DNA from: Faecalicatena absiana
GTDB lineage: Bacteria > Bacillota > Bacilli > Lactobacillales > Lactobacillaceae
Direction of reading: 5' to 3'
Assembly (NCBI GenBank): GCA_017309015.1
Contig: JAEDAG010000001.1
Span: 230,223 to 294,222 of the forward strand
DNA length: 64,000 nucleotides
Part shown: positions 53,100 to 62,018 of the stretch, piece after piece
Position numbering within the stretch: the stretch's first letter is position 1
Layout: each line of letters starts with the position of its first letter
Translations under genes and position numbers: made by a program
The notes under the pieces: generated by a model
Told to the model about the DNA's origin: nothing
Seen by the model: only the letters and a program-made list of their open reading frames with translations
The model's database searches: none

Positions 53100-53105
53100 A
53101 ATAAA

Positions 53106-53141
53106 AACTCCTATCCAGCTAAAACAAAGCCAGTAGGAGTT
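53106..53141 (-). promoter_or_regulatory. hairpin covering the ykoE-like Shine-Dalgarno
   Basis: AACTCCTA (minus-strand 5' arm, 53134-53141 complement) pairs with TAGGAGTT (53106-53113 complement), whose AGGAG is the Shine-Dalgarno 8 nt before the ATG. An inner GGCT/AGCT pairing extends the stem, and T-rich sequence follows. It is the expected expression platform of the TPP riboswitch, blocking translation (or ending transcription) when TPP is bound. Confidence 0.75.
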
Positions 53142-53160
53142 CATGCTCGCACTTAAATAA

Positions 53161-53248
53161 TGACACTTCCCTTGCGCAAGAATTGTCTTGTTCAGGTTCA
53201 AAGGGTCGACCAATGGTCTCTCAGCGGTAGGCACCCCTAGTGGCTTTC
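53161..53248 (-). ncRNA. TPP riboswitch (THI element)
   Basis: Minus strand shows the conserved blocks in order: ACTAGGGGTGCC, GCTGAGAG, ACCCTTTGAACCTGA and GCGCAAGGGAAGT. These are the helix P1/P2-P3 and P4-P5 parts of the thiamine pyrophosphate aptamer. It lies 60 nt upstream of the ECF S component. Confidence 0.95.
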
Positions 53249-53361
53249 GTTCGCGTTATTGATTTGCTGCAATCAACAGAATATCACTTAAATAATTACT
53301 TTTATCAAGCCAATTATAACAATTATTAGTTAAAAAGCTAGTGTTTTTTTCACAAATCAGT

Positions 53362-54447
53362 CTAGTCAAAAGATTTGAAGGAGTCCAGCTTTTCCTGGTC
53401 AAGGTCGCGGATGATGGCCAAAGCCAAGTCAACTGAAGCCTTGAAGTCCTTGTAGCTGCTGAAGCAGTAAGGCGAATGCTCATAACGGACCGGAATGCCG
53501 ATGACGATGGTCGGCGCCCCGTTTTCATAGTAGATGGCCGCGCCGTCCTGGCCGCCGCCAGTTCTGACTGAACGGGTGTAAGGAATCCCGTTCTTGTCCG
53601 CCAGATCGCAGGCATACTGCTGGAACTTCGGGTTTGGCAGGAAGGTCACGTCCATGTCCCGCAGCATTGGCCCGCGCTTCAGGCCAGTCTGTGACAGCCA
53701 TTCAGGCTCAAAGGTGTCGTCAGCCGGGCAGCTTTCCAGAACCAGGCAGACGTCTGGCTTGACTTTGCGGGCCGTCACGTAAGCCCCGCGCAGGCCAACT
53801 TCCTCTTGGCTGGACAAGGCAGCCACGACGTCAAAGTTGGTTTCTTCATCCTTCAGGTTTTCCAAGACGTCAGCCATGGCCGCGGCGCCGAAGCGGTCGT
53901 CAAAGTCCTTGCCGAAGAAGAGGCCAGTCTTGTCATTGTACTCGCACTTGACGTCGACGAAGATCGGGCAGCCCGTGTCGATCTTGTAGTCCTTGATGGT
54001 CTCTTCCCGGCTGGAGGAGCCAACGTCGATGGACAGGTCAGCCACTTGCGGCACGGCCTTGCGCTCAGCGGCCGTCATGAAGTGCGGCGGCTTCAGGGCC
54101 ACAACGCCCGGGATGTATTCCCCGTCCTTGTTTCTGACCTTGACCTTCATTGATGGCAAGACAACGTTGTTCCAGCCGCCCAGGGTGACGAACTTGAGCA
54201 GGCCGTTAGGGCGGACTGCCTGGGTCAACAGGCCTACGGCGTCGGAGTGGGCATCCAGCTGGATGACTGGCCGCTGGCCCTTGTTCTGCTTCTTGGCAGC
54301 GTAGACGTTGAGCATCCCGTCGACTTCCAGGTCAGCGTAGTCCTTGACCGTGTCCGTGAAGAGCTTGACGAATTCCGTTTCAAAGCCGGAAGTGGCATTG
54401 GCATCGGAAAAATCCTTCAGCATTTGAATTTCTTGTGCTTTTTCCAT
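53362..54447 (-). CDS. M42-family metallo-aminopeptidase
   Basis: 361-residue dinuclear metal peptidase (PepA/FrvX/endoglucanase-M family). Ligands: His67 in DAHSD, Asp184 in FDDRFG, Glu215/Glu216 in SSQEEVG, Glu238 in VLES, and the last His in VRYEHSP. Cytosolic, by family cutting N-terminal residues from peptides and supplying amino acids in a proteolytic dairy-type bacterium. GGAG precedes the ATG. Monocistronic. Confidence 0.9.
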   Translation of the reverse strand: MEKAQEIQMLKDFSDANATSGFETEFVKLFTDTVKDYADLEVDGMLNVYAAKKQNKGQRPVIQLDAHSDAVGLLTQAVRPNGLLKFVTLGGWNNVVLPSMKVKVRNKDGEYIPGVVALKPPHFMTAAERKAVPQVADLSIDVGSSSREETIKDYKIDTGCPIFVDVKCEYNDKTGLFFGKDFDDRFGAAAMADVLENLKDEETNFDVVAALSSQEEVGLRGAYVTARKVKPDVCLVLESCPADDTFEPEWLSQTGLKRGPMLRDMDVTFLPNPKFQQYACDLADKNGIPYTRSVRTGGGQDGAAIYYENGAPTIVIGIPVRYEHSPYCFSSYKDFKASVDLALAIIRDLDQEKLDSFKSFD

Positions 54448-54569
54448 TGATAACTCCTTTTTTTAAGCATCTGCCCTTCTATTCTACCATTGACCAGGCT
54501 GTTGAATAGGAAATCGGCAAAAGAACTGGCAATCCAATCTTATTTAGCGGTTGTGCGAAATTCAATCTC

Positions 54570-54614
54570 CATAAAAAAACACTCATCTGACATTGCTAAG
54601 TCAGATGAGTGTCT
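54570..54614 (-). terminator. hairpin after pepD, part of a repeated motif
   Basis: ACACTCATCTGAC and GTCAGATGAGTGT pair over 13 bp; the minus strand continues with seven T. The arm GATGAGTGTCTTA and nearby TTAATGACAT are shared with the hairpin region after galU. Confidence 0.85.
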
Positions 54615-54680
54615 TAAGGCGCTGTTCAAAGCCAATGTCTTAACTTAATGACATTGACTGGCAACTGATTTTTTATAAAT

Positions 54681-56102
54681 TTAGTCAAGCAGGTCGTATT
54701 TCAGCTTCATCAAAGTGTGGCCGGAAGCGACCATTTCACCAGTTAAAGCAACCGTGTTTTCATAAGCCAGGTCGGCCATCTTCTGGTTGGCTTCTTCCAG
54801 TTTGGCTTGCAGCTCACGGCCTTCCAAGCCCTTAACGGCCCGGTCGGTCTCATTTTCGATCTTGCGCAGCTTGGCCATGGTCTTTTCCTCAAAGGCCTGC
54901 TCCAAGGCACTGTAGACCTTGTAGTTGGTGTCGCCAAGCTGGGCGTTCAGCTTGTTGATCCAGAAGATCTTGCTCAAGTCAAAGTCAGGACCGGTCTGGA
55001 AGCTGGCCGGAGTCGTCGTGACGTTGGTGTAGAATGGCACGAAGACGTTGAAGGTGTTAGGACCAAAGGCCAGCCATTGCACGCCGGCAATGCCCTCTTC
55101 AACATCGTTTCTGATCTGCAGAATGTGGGTTTCGAAGTTCCGGTTGATGCCGATTGGCCGGAAAAGCTTCTTTTCAGCTTCAGTATTGGTCGTGCTGTAG
55201 ACGTCGTATTCAGTGTCTTGGTAGTGGGAGCTTTCCAAGAACTTGATGTCTTCTGGGGAAATCTTCTTCTTGGCATAAGTGATGAATGGCTGGTCCTGGT
55301 CGCCAGGCTTGCCTTCCCATTCTGGGTCAAAGTAGCGGTGGATGTACCAAGCGCGCGGGTTGTTGTAGTGGGCGTCCTTGATGGTTGAAGAGCCAAAAAT
55401 GTGGCGCAGGTTGTAGCCCGTGTAGTCTGGGTTCAAGTGGTATTCGTTGATCAGGTCCAGCAGGTCGCTTGAGCACATGAAGTTGTCTTTGTCGTCAAAG
55501 TCAAAAAAGTCGATGTTCAGGCGGTTTGGGGCGGCAACGTAGGCATCATCAGGGATGCGGCGGGCAGCCCAGTGGTGGCCGCCGATGGTTTCGATGTACC
55601 AGACTTCATCATGGTCAGCAAAGGCTGAGCCGTTCATTTCATAAGTCCCGTACTTTTCAACCAAGTAGCCCAAGCGCTCAACCCCTTCGCGGGCAGAGTG
55701 GATGTATGGCAGGGTCAAAGTCACGAAGTCCTCTTCGCCCAAGCCTCCCTTTTCAACCAAGGGGTCAATCCCTTGGATCCGGCTGTTGGTCGTAATGGTT
55801 TCAGTCGCGGTCATGGCTACCGTGGCATCGTTGATCCCAGCCGCGGCCCAGACCCCATGCTTGCCGGAAGCATCAGGCGCGCTGGTGTAGCGCAAAGGAT
55901 TCGGGAGCAGGTCCTCGTCGTCGATTTCCTGGCCGGTCAAAACGCTCTTGTAGTGCTTTGGCTGCTCTTCTGGATTAACGGCAATAAAGGCTTCCGGAAT
56001 GATCTGGCTGCCGCCGTCCTCACTGCGGGCAATCATGGTTGAACCGTCAATCGTGGCCTTCTTGCCGACTAAGATGGTCGTGCATTCTGCAGGTTTCTTC
56101 AT
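54681..56102 (-). CDS. pepD: dipeptidase, C69 family
   Basis: 473-residue Ntn-type cysteine peptidase. In the C69 family a Cys near the N-terminus is the nucleophile; here Cys7 in ECTTILVGKKAT, with a short preceding peptide to be removed. SRGxx...ARSEDGG and GHHWAARRIPDDAYVAAPNRLNID are typical. It cleaves a range of dipeptides in the cytosol, the last step of casein peptide use. GGAGG precedes the ATG. Confidence 0.93.
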   Translation of the reverse strand: MKKPAECTTILVGKKATIDGSTMIARSEDGGSQIIPEAFIAVNPEEQPKHYKSVLTGQEIDDEDLLPNPLRYTSAPDASGKHGVWAAAGINDATVAMTATETITTNSRIQGIDPLVEKGGLGEEDFVTLTLPYIHSAREGVERLGYLVEKYGTYEMNGSAFADHDEVWYIETIGGHHWAARRIPDDAYVAAPNRLNIDFFDFDDKDNFMCSSDLLDLINEYHLNPDYTGYNLRHIFGSSTIKDAHYNNPRAWYIHRYFDPEWEGKPGDQDQPFITYAKKKISPEDIKFLESSHYQDTEYDVYSTTNTEAEKKLFRPIGINRNFETHILQIRNDVEEGIAGVQWLAFGPNTFNVFVPFYTNVTTTPASFQTGPDFDLSKIFWINKLNAQLGDTNYKVYSALEQAFEEKTMAKLRKIENETDRAVKGLEGRELQAKLEEANQKMADLAYENTVALTGEMVASGHTLMKLKYDLLD

Positions 56103-56223
56103 TTAAAAGTTCCTCCTGTTAGTCGCAAACAAAGTTAAACATTTTTATAGCTTGGCTATTTTTATCCTCTTATATTATACAAGACTGGTCCGCTGAAAGA
56201 AAAAGCAGCCGGCGCGTTTTTGA

Positions 56224-57006
56224 TCAATTTTCACTTCTGAACAGCTGGTACAGCTCTTCGCTTAAGGCACTGGCGCCTGGGGCGCTGTTTTCAAAAATGA
56301 TCCGCCCGGCCTCAGTCCGCTCAGTCAGTTGGTCCCGCTTGGCCAGCTGGTGCTTGACCTCATTAGCAGCCCCGATGGCTCCGTCATAAACGCGGGTCTG
56401 ATGGCCCAAGACGTCAAGAATGGCCTGCTTGGCAAAGGGGAAGTGGGTGCAGCCCAAGACGACCGCGGAAGCCTTGCCAGCATAGGGATCAAGGACTTGG
56501 TGCAGGTAAGAGTAAAGCTCAGGCGACTTGGTCTGCCCCTGTTCAATCAGCTCAACCAGCTTGGGCGCCGGCACCTTGACCACCTGGTGGTCCTTGTCGT
56601 ATTTTTGCAGCAGGTTGTTGAACTTGCTTTCCCGCAAGGTCAAAGGCGTGGCCATGACCACGACCTCCTGGTCCGGGTTTTCCAAGACGGCTGGCTTGGC
56701 CGCAGGCTCGATCCCGATGATCGGCAACTCGTATTCAGCACGCAGACGGACAGCCGCGGCGCTCGTTGCCGTGTTGCAGGCAATCATGATGGCCTTGACC
56801 TGGTGATCGTTGATCAAGTGCTCTACCACTCTTTTGGAGAGCTGGTAGACCTCCTCTTTAGTCCGGACCCCGTAGGGGGCGTTGCCCGAGTCGCCGTAAA
56901 AGACAAAGTTCTCATGCGGCAGCAGGTCGACCAGCCGGCTCAACACCGTCAAGCCGCCCTGACCCGAGTCAAAAACGCCAATCGGACGATCCTTGTATTT
57001 TTCCAT
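56224..57006 (-). CDS. murI: glutamate racemase
   Basis: 260-residue racemase supplying D-Glu for peptidoglycan. Both catalytic cysteines are present: Cys77 in ACNTATS and Cys186 in GCTHFPF. FDSGQGGLTVL (substrate loop) and YGDSGNAPYG are intact. GGGAGG precedes the ATG. Confidence 0.96.
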   Translation of the reverse strand: MEKYKDRPIGVFDSGQGGLTVLSRLVDLLPHENFVFYGDSGNAPYGVRTKEEVYQLSKRVVEHLINDHQVKAIMIACNTATSAAAVRLRAEYELPIIGIEPAAKPAVLENPDQEVVVMATPLTLRESKFNNLLQKYDKDHQVVKVPAPKLVELIEQGQTKSPELYSYLHQVLDPYAGKASAVVLGCTHFPFAKQAILDVLGHQTRVYDGAIGAANEVKHQLAKRDQLTERTEAGRIIFENSAPGASALSEELYQLFRSEN

Positions 57007-57103
57007 TGAAAAACCTCCCTTAAATTTCTATTTTGAACTTTTAAAGACTTTTCTTCAACCTATTCAACTTGATTAAGGCAATCTTAAGCTTGAATCGCCT
57101 TTC

Positions 57104-57131
57104 TTGCTTTTTAGCGCCGGTATGGTAAATT
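57104..57131 (+). promoter_or_regulatory. promoter of the BI-1-like gene
   Basis: TTGCTT (57104-57109), 16-nt spacer with TGG, TAAATT (57126-57131). Confidence 0.5.
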
Positions 57132-57217
57132 GGTATTCAATCAGACAAAAGGATTTTGCCAGTTTCGCCAACAGGGGCGAACGGATTGAAAGATTAAGAA
57201 AGAGATAAGAACAGAAA

Positions 57218-57934
57218 ATGGACAACTTTTCACCAAACGCTGACCGCCGGCACGTCGTCGACGCCTCAGCCTTGAACAGCTTTTTAAGCAAGATGTATTC
57301 CATCATGGGTTTGGCCGTCTTGGTTTCCGCCTTGACAGCCTACCTGACTTTGACGGTCGGCGCGGGCACCATCCTGCCAATGCTGGCCAGCAGCCGGGCT
57401 TTGGTCTGGATTCTGCTGTTCCTGCCAATCGTCTTGAGCGTGGCCATCAGCTTCAACGCGACCCGGCGGCCAACCGCCAGCTTCCTCATGCTGATGGCGA
57501 TCGCCGTCATCTATGGGGTTGAATTCTCAACCCTGGCCTTCGTCTACACGGGCACTTCCATCACCGCGGCCTTCGTCTCCGCCGCCGGCGTCTTTGCCGG
57601 CATGGCCTTCTACGGGAGCGTAACCAAGCGCAGCCTGGACAACTTCGGGGCTTACGCCAATGCCGCTTTGATCGGCCTGATCGTGGCCATGCTCGTCAAC
57701 TTCTTTGTCAAGAGCGGCCCAGCCTCCTTCGTCTTCTCCGTCATTGCGGTCATCATCTTCACGGTCTTGACTGCCTACGACGCGCAGAAGATGAAGCAGA
57801 TCTACCAGACTTACGGCGACCAGGTTTCCAGCTTGGGCTTGGCTGTCAACGGGGCCTTGCTGCTCTACCTTGACTTCGTCAACCTCTTCCTGGAGCTGCT
57901 GCAGATCTTCGGCTACAGCGACAGCAAGAACTAA
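57218..57934 (+). CDS. Bax inhibitor-1/YccA family membrane protein
   Basis: 238-residue protein with seven hydrophobic segments. YGVEFSTLAFVYTGTSITAAF and FTVLTAYDAQKMKQIY (with conserved Asp in the last helix pair) are BI-1 signatures, as is the end LALYLDFVNLFLELLQIFG-like segment. Relatives are pH-sensitive Ca2+ leak channels. The N-terminus is soluble and short. Confidence 0.92.
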   Translation: MDNFSPNADRRHVVDASALNSFLSKMYSIMGLAVLVSALTAYLTLTVGAGTILPMLASSRALVWILLFLPIVLSVAISFNATRRPTASFLMLMAIAVIYGVEFSTLAFVYTGTSITAAFVSAAGVFAGMAFYGSVTKRSLDNFGAYANAALIGLIVAMLVNFFVKSGPASFVFSVIAVIIFTVLTAYDAQKMKQIYQTYGDQVSSLGLAVNGALLLYLDFVNLFLELLQIFGYSDSKN

Positions 57935-57973
57935 GCATCAGGGCTTCAATATCGAACAGAAAATTAATTTTTT

Positions 57974-58001
57974 AAAGGATTGCTGGCGCAATCCTTTTTT
58001 T
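57974..58001 (+). terminator. terminator of the BI-1-like gene
   Basis: AAAGGATTG (57974-57982) and CAATCCTTT (57989-57997) followed by a T run. Confidence 0.9.
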
Positions 58002-58019
58002 CTGCGCTAATTTTTCGCC

Positions 58020-58048
58020 TTGTGTAAATAAGCAAAGGCAATTACAAT
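58020..58048 (+). promoter_or_regulatory. promoter of the MFS gene
   Basis: TTGTGT (58020-58025), 17-nt spacer, TACAAT (58043-58048). Confidence 0.6.
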
Positions 58049-58122
58049 AGATATTCGTGAGCGCAATTCAGCAAATGAGTTGCTATAGATATGGTAGAAA
58101 TTGTCAAAAAGAAGGTTCTTAC

Positions 58123-59322
58123 GTGAATAAAACGCCAATCTGGAAAAGAAATCTGCATGTCTCAGCGGTCAGCGTCTTTCTGGCGGGGATCGCTTTTTCA
58201 GAAGTCACGCCCTTTTTGTCATTGTACATCGACAGCTTGGGCAAGTTCAGCCACCAGCAGCTGAGCTTTTGGTCCGGGGCCATCTTCTCGGTCGTCTTCA
58301 TCGTCGCCGCCCTGATCTCCCCCATGTGGGGGCGCCTGGCCGACAAGAAGGGCCGCAAGCCGATGATCCTGCGGGCCTCTTTGGGGATGTCCATCGTCTT
58401 TGCCTTGATGGGCCTGGCCCAAAACGTCTGGCAGCTGCTCTTCCTGCGGGGGATGCAGGGGGTCTTTGCCGGCTTCATCTCCAACTCCACCGCCCTGATT
58501 GCGGCTGAAACGCCAAAGCACAAGAGCGGGCGGGCCCTGGGCATCATGAGCTCCTGCGCCACCGGGGGGCAATTGCTGGGGCCCTTTGTCGGCGGGGCCT
58601 TGTCACAGGCCTTCAGCTACCGGATGACCTTCTTCATCACCGGCTTCCTCCTCTTCACCTGCTTTGTCCTGTCCATCTTTTTCATTCACGAAACGGACTT
58701 CGTGCCCGTGACCGGCGAAAAGCGCGGCAGCTTCGCTGACACCATCAAGCAATTCAGAAGCGGACAAATGATTATCGGCCTGCTTTTGACCACCTTGATC
58801 ATCCAAGCCGCCAACATGTCGATCAACCCGATCGTTTCCTTATATGTCAGAAGCCTGATGGGCGGACACGGCAAAGTGGTCTTCATCAGCGGAATCATCG
58901 CCGCCCTGCCGGGGATCGCGACCGTTTCCGCGGCCTCCTACTTTGGGGGCCTGGGTGACCGGATCGGGACCCACAAGATCATCCTGGGCGGCTTGCTGGG
59001 CTCCATCATCCTCTTTTTCCTGACGGCCTTCGTGCAAAACACGCTTGAGCTCGGGATCTGCCGCTTCCTGATCGGCTTCACCGATGCCTGCCTCTTCCCG
59101 CAAGTCCAGTCCATGCTGTCCAAGAACTCACCGCATGCCCTGACCAGCAGGGTCTTCAGCTGGAACCAAAGTGCCATGTATATCGGCAACATCGTCGGCC
59201 CAATGATCGGTTCCACGGTTTCAGCCCACATGGGCTACAGCGCCGTCTTCCTGGTCACTTCCGGGATCGTCCTGCTCAACCTGCTGCTTTACCGGACTAA
59301 TATTTTGAAAAACATTGCCTAG
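58123..59322 (+). CDS. MFS multidrug-type exporter
   Basis: 399-residue, 12-helix transporter. The start is GTG 58123 (MNKTPIWKRNLHVSAV) with AAGAAGG 7 nt upstream; earlier in-frame ATGs lie in the leader. Motif A is GRLADKKGRKPMILR, and the export motif C-like GGQLLGPFVGGALSQ is present, as in PmrA/Bmr drug efflux pumps. Substrate unknown. Confidence 0.88.
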   Translation: MNKTPIWKRNLHVSAVSVFLAGIAFSEVTPFLSLYIDSLGKFSHQQLSFWSGAIFSVVFIVAALISPMWGRLADKKGRKPMILRASLGMSIVFALMGLAQNVWQLLFLRGMQGVFAGFISNSTALIAAETPKHKSGRALGIMSSCATGGQLLGPFVGGALSQAFSYRMTFFITGFLLFTCFVLSIFFIHETDFVPVTGEKRGSFADTIKQFRSGQMIIGLLLTTLIIQAANMSINPIVSLYVRSLMGGHGKVVFISGIIAALPGIATVSAASYFGGLGDRIGTHKIILGGLLGSIILFFLTAFVQNTLELGICRFLIGFTDACLFPQVQSMLSKNSPHALTSRVFSWNQSAMYIGNIVGPMIGSTVSAHMGYSAVFLVTSGIVLLNLLLYRTNILKNIA

Positions 59323-59333
59323 TTTAGGCGTAA

Positions 59334-59366
59334 AAAAGCTCCAAGATTCATTCTTGGGGCTTTTTG
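59334..59366. terminator. terminator after the MFS gene
   Basis: AAAAAGCtCCAAGA and TCTTGGgGCTTTTT hairpin, usable on both strands. Confidence 0.85.
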
Positions 59367-59374
59367 CTTGGAGA

Positions 59375-59743
59375 TTAGTAATCCTCGCTATTGTAATCTC
59401 CTTGGCTGTCTTCACTGTAGTCTGAACTTGAATCATAATCCGCGTCAGAACTGCTGTCATCAGTATTGTAGTCTGAATTTTCATTCGTATTGCTGTTGGA
59501 TTGGTGCTTTTTGGCCCAATCGATTTGTCCCTGGACCCAAGGATCTGGATTGCCGTAAACATCGCTCCCAGGGGCATGATCTTGGCCAGGCATAACAGGA
59601 TTGCCTTTGGGGTCATAACCACGTTCCCGGTTGATTTTCCCCTGGCTTTTAGCAGTTGACTGACTGCTGGCTTGCCTGGCTGGAACTCTGCTTTGCCTTT
59701 GAGGCAGTCTTTTTGAACTGACTGATGCTGCCTTTTCAGACCT
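59375..59743 (-). pseudogene. 5'-truncated gene for an exported Ser/Asp-rich protein
   Basis: The minus-strand frame is open from a TGA at 59744-59746 down to TAA 59375 (about 122 codons) with no start codon or Shine-Dalgarno until an internal ATG. It encodes a Ser/Gln/Arg linker, then GYDPKGNPVMPGQDH, WVQGQIDWAKKHQ and a low-complexity Asn/Ser/Asp/Tyr tail. That layout is like the mature part of surface or exported lactobacillus proteins, so the signal peptide end has been lost. Confidence 0.6.
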
Positions 59744-59977
59744 TCAATCGTCGCCGGCCTGGTCTTCATTGTCATGCTCATCTGCGAAGCCTGGCTCAGC
59801 CTGCGGATAAACAAGCTGGACGACCGCGAGATCTTCTTCTTCCTGGCCGCCCTCCTGCTTTTAACAGCCGGCGAAATGGTCGCCCCTATTGCTTTAGGCT
59901 CTGGCTTTCTCTGGCTGAACCTCTTGCAACTCTTGTTGGTCCTTCTGGCCCGCTTTGCCATCGATTTTCATAAGTAG
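59726..59977 (+). pseudogene. 5'-truncated membrane-protein gene
   Basis: The plus-strand frame is open from just after a TGA (59723-59725) to TAG 59977. It codes three hydrophobic stretches (VAGLVFIVMLICEAW, FFFLAALLLLTAGE, LWLNLLQLLLVLLARF). The first ATG is at 59774, inside the first helix, and lacks a Shine-Dalgarno. It reads as the C-terminal part of a small membrane protein. It abuts and overlaps the truncated minus-strand gene, suggesting a deletion junction. Confidence 0.5.
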
Positions 59978-59999
59978 CGGCTAAAAATTACACATACCA

Positions 60000-60040
60000 A
60001 AAATGGTGAAACTCATTCTCGAGCTTCACCATTTTATTTT
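60000..60040 (+). terminator. terminator after the truncated membrane gene
   Basis: AAAATGGTGAA and TTCACCATTTT around a 14-nt segment that can also pair partly (GAGC), followed by ATTTTTT. Confidence 0.85.
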
Positions 60041-60048
60041 TTCCGTTT

Positions 60049-60261
60049 CATGGACAAGTCATCCGGCAAGACAAAGATCACAAAGACATCCCCGTAGTAA
60101 TTGTCTTCCACATACTGGCCCAATACGTCGCCTTGTACATGCGGTCAATCGGCCACGAAAGTTTCTTCTTCAACTACGTCTCTTCCGCGGTCTTCATTTC
60201 CCTTATGGTTTACGTCTTCGACTTAAAAGGTCACCGGTCAGCACTTGACGATGAAGCATAA
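60049..60261 (+). pseudogene. fragment of a membrane-protein gene
   Basis: An open frame without a start codon, ending at TAA 60261. It encodes VVIVFHILAQYVALYMRSIG, FFFNYVSSAVFISLMVYVF and an acidic end (ALDDEA): the last two helices of a membrane protein. Its 5' part is gone or replaced by the terminator at 60000-60040. Family not recognised. Confidence 0.5.
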
Positions 60262-60267
60262 GGCAGA

Positions 60268-60306
60268 TGCAAAAAAGCTTATCCAGGACGGATAAGCTTT
60301 TTCTTT
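60268..60306. terminator. terminator of the ABC-F gene
   Basis: AAAAAGCTTATCC and GGATAAGCTTTTT around AGGAC, usable on both strands. Confidence 0.92.
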
Positions 60307-60320
60307 GGCATTTTCTGCTT

Positions 60321-61943
60321 TTAGTAAATCTTTGCAACTTGTTCTTGAACAGTCGGGTGAGCCAGGAAGTCGTCGTAGCTGATGTCGGCCCGGGCCACCA
60401 CACCCTTTGGACCAACTTCAATAATGTGGTTGGCAATGGTCTGGATGAACTCGTGGTCGTGGGAAGTGAACAGGATTGAGCCTGGGTAGTTTTCCATGGC
60501 TTCGTTCAAAGCGGTGATTGATTCCAGGTCCAAGTGGTTGGTTGGGTCATCCATCACCAGCACGTTGGCCGGCTCCAGCATCATTCTGGACAATTGGCAG
60601 CGGACCTTTTCACCCCCGGACAGGACCTTGATCTGCTTGTTGATCTCGTCGCCGCTGAAGAGCATTCTGCCCAAAAAGCCCCGCAGGAAGGTGTTGTCGT
60701 CGTGCTCCTTGTCAGCATACTGGCGCAGCCAGTCCAAAATCGTCAATTCGTCATTGTCGAAGTTGGCGTTAAGGTCTCTGGACATGTAGTTAAAGGAAGT
60801 CGTCTGCCCCCAGGTAACAGTTCCGGAGTCTGGCTCCAGGCGGCCGGCGATGATTTCCATCAAAGCGGTCGTGGCCCGGGTGTTTCTGGACAAGAAGGCT
60901 ACCTTGTCACCTGGCCGGATGATAAAGGAGACATTGTCCAAAAGCTGCTCGTCGCCGGACTTGTAGGACACATTGTCCACCCGGAGCAAGTCGTTGCCCA
61001 GGTCCCGGTGCATTTCAAACTTGATGTATGGGTACTTGCGGCTTGACGGCTTGATGTCATCCAGGGTGATCTTGTCCAGCTGCTTCTTTCTGGAAGTCGC
61101 CTGCTTGGACTTGGAGGCGTTGGCGGAGAAGCGGGCAATGAATTCCTGCAGCTGCTTGATCTGCTCTTCCTTCTTGGCGTTCTGCTGCTTAGCCATTTCC
61201 GTGGCCAGCTTGCTGGACTCGTACCAGAAGTCATAGTTGCCGACGTAGAGCTTGATCTGCCCGCGGTCGACGTCGCACATCTGGGTGCAGACCTGGTTCA
61301 GGAAGTGCCGGTCGTGGGAAACGACCAAGACAATGTTTTCATAGTCAGCCAGGAAGTTTTCCAGCCAGGCCGTAGTGTGGATGTCCAGACCGTTGGTCGG
61401 TTCGTCCAACAAGAGGATGTCGGGATTGCCGAACAAGGCTTGGGCCAAAAGCACCTTCACCTTGTCGCTTTCAGCCAGCTCGCTCATCTTCTTCTGGTGC
61501 ATGTCTTCCGGAATGCTCATGCTCTGCAGGAGCTGGGAGGCGTCGCTTTCCGCGTTCCAGCCGTCCAGCTCGGCAAATTCGGTTTCCAGTTCAGCCGCCT
61601 TGACCCCGTCTGCTTCGCTGAAGTCAGGCTTGGCGTAGAGGGCGTCCTTTTCCTGCATGACCCGGTAGAGCTTCTGGTGGCCTTGGATCACAGTATCCAT
61701 GACCGTAAAGTCTTCAAAGGCAAAGTGGTCCTGGTTCAGGCTGGACATTCTTTCGTTGGGGCCGATGGTAATTGAGCCGGTCGTTGGCTCCATCTTCCCT
61801 TCCAAGAGCTTCAGGAAAGTCGACTTGCCGGCGCCATTGGCCCCGATAATGCCGTAGCAGTTGCCCGGCGTGAACTTCAAGTTGACGTCGCTGTAAAGCG
61901 TCCGACTGCCGATTTGTAAGCTTAAGTCTGAAACTGTGATCAA
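60321..61943 (-). CDS. ABC-F family ATPase (YkpA/YbiT-like)
   Basis: 540-residue twin-ATPase protein of the ribosome-acting ABC-F group, without membrane domains. NBD1: Walker A GANGAGKST, Walker B ILLLDEPTNGLDI, signature degenerate (SELAESDKVKVLLA). Linker coiled coil about 245-300. NBD2: Walker A region reads LSRNTRATTAL, lacking the GK(S/T); signature LSGGEKVRCQLS; Walker B VLVMDDPTNHLD. One site is thus weakened in each NBD. Probably a translation factor rather than drug resistance. Confidence 0.92.
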   Translation of the reverse strand: MITVSDLSLQIGSRTLYSDVNLKFTPGNCYGIIGANGAGKSTFLKLLEGKMEPTTGSITIGPNERMSSLNQDHFAFEDFTVMDTVIQGHQKLYRVMQEKDALYAKPDFSEADGVKAAELETEFAELDGWNAESDASQLLQSMSIPEDMHQKKMSELAESDKVKVLLAQALFGNPDILLLDEPTNGLDIHTTAWLENFLADYENIVLVVSHDRHFLNQVCTQMCDVDRGQIKLYVGNYDFWYESSKLATEMAKQQNAKKEEQIKQLQEFIARFSANASKSKQATSRKKQLDKITLDDIKPSSRKYPYIKFEMHRDLGNDLLRVDNVSYKSGDEQLLDNVSFIIRPGDKVAFLSRNTRATTALMEIIAGRLEPDSGTVTWGQTTSFNYMSRDLNANFDNDELTILDWLRQYADKEHDDNTFLRGFLGRMLFSGDEINKQIKVLSGGEKVRCQLSRMMLEPANVLVMDDPTNHLDLESITALNEAMENYPGSILFTSHDHEFIQTIANHIIEVGPKGVVARADISYDDFLAHPTVQEQVAKIY

Positions 61944-62018
61944 TAGTTGGTCCTCATTTTCTTTCGTTCAATATTTTCCAATTTTTCCGGAAATTGCTCC
62001 CGGATGATAATCTAAGTT

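Noticed and set aside
59221-59961. Long minus-strand open frame (246 codons) across the MFS gene end and remnants
   Set aside because: Composition is very Lys/Arg/Thr/Ile-rich, it overlaps the MFS gene antisense and a terminator, and it has no Shine-Dalgarno. The Ser/Asp-rich frame in another phase shows recognisable protein motifs instead.
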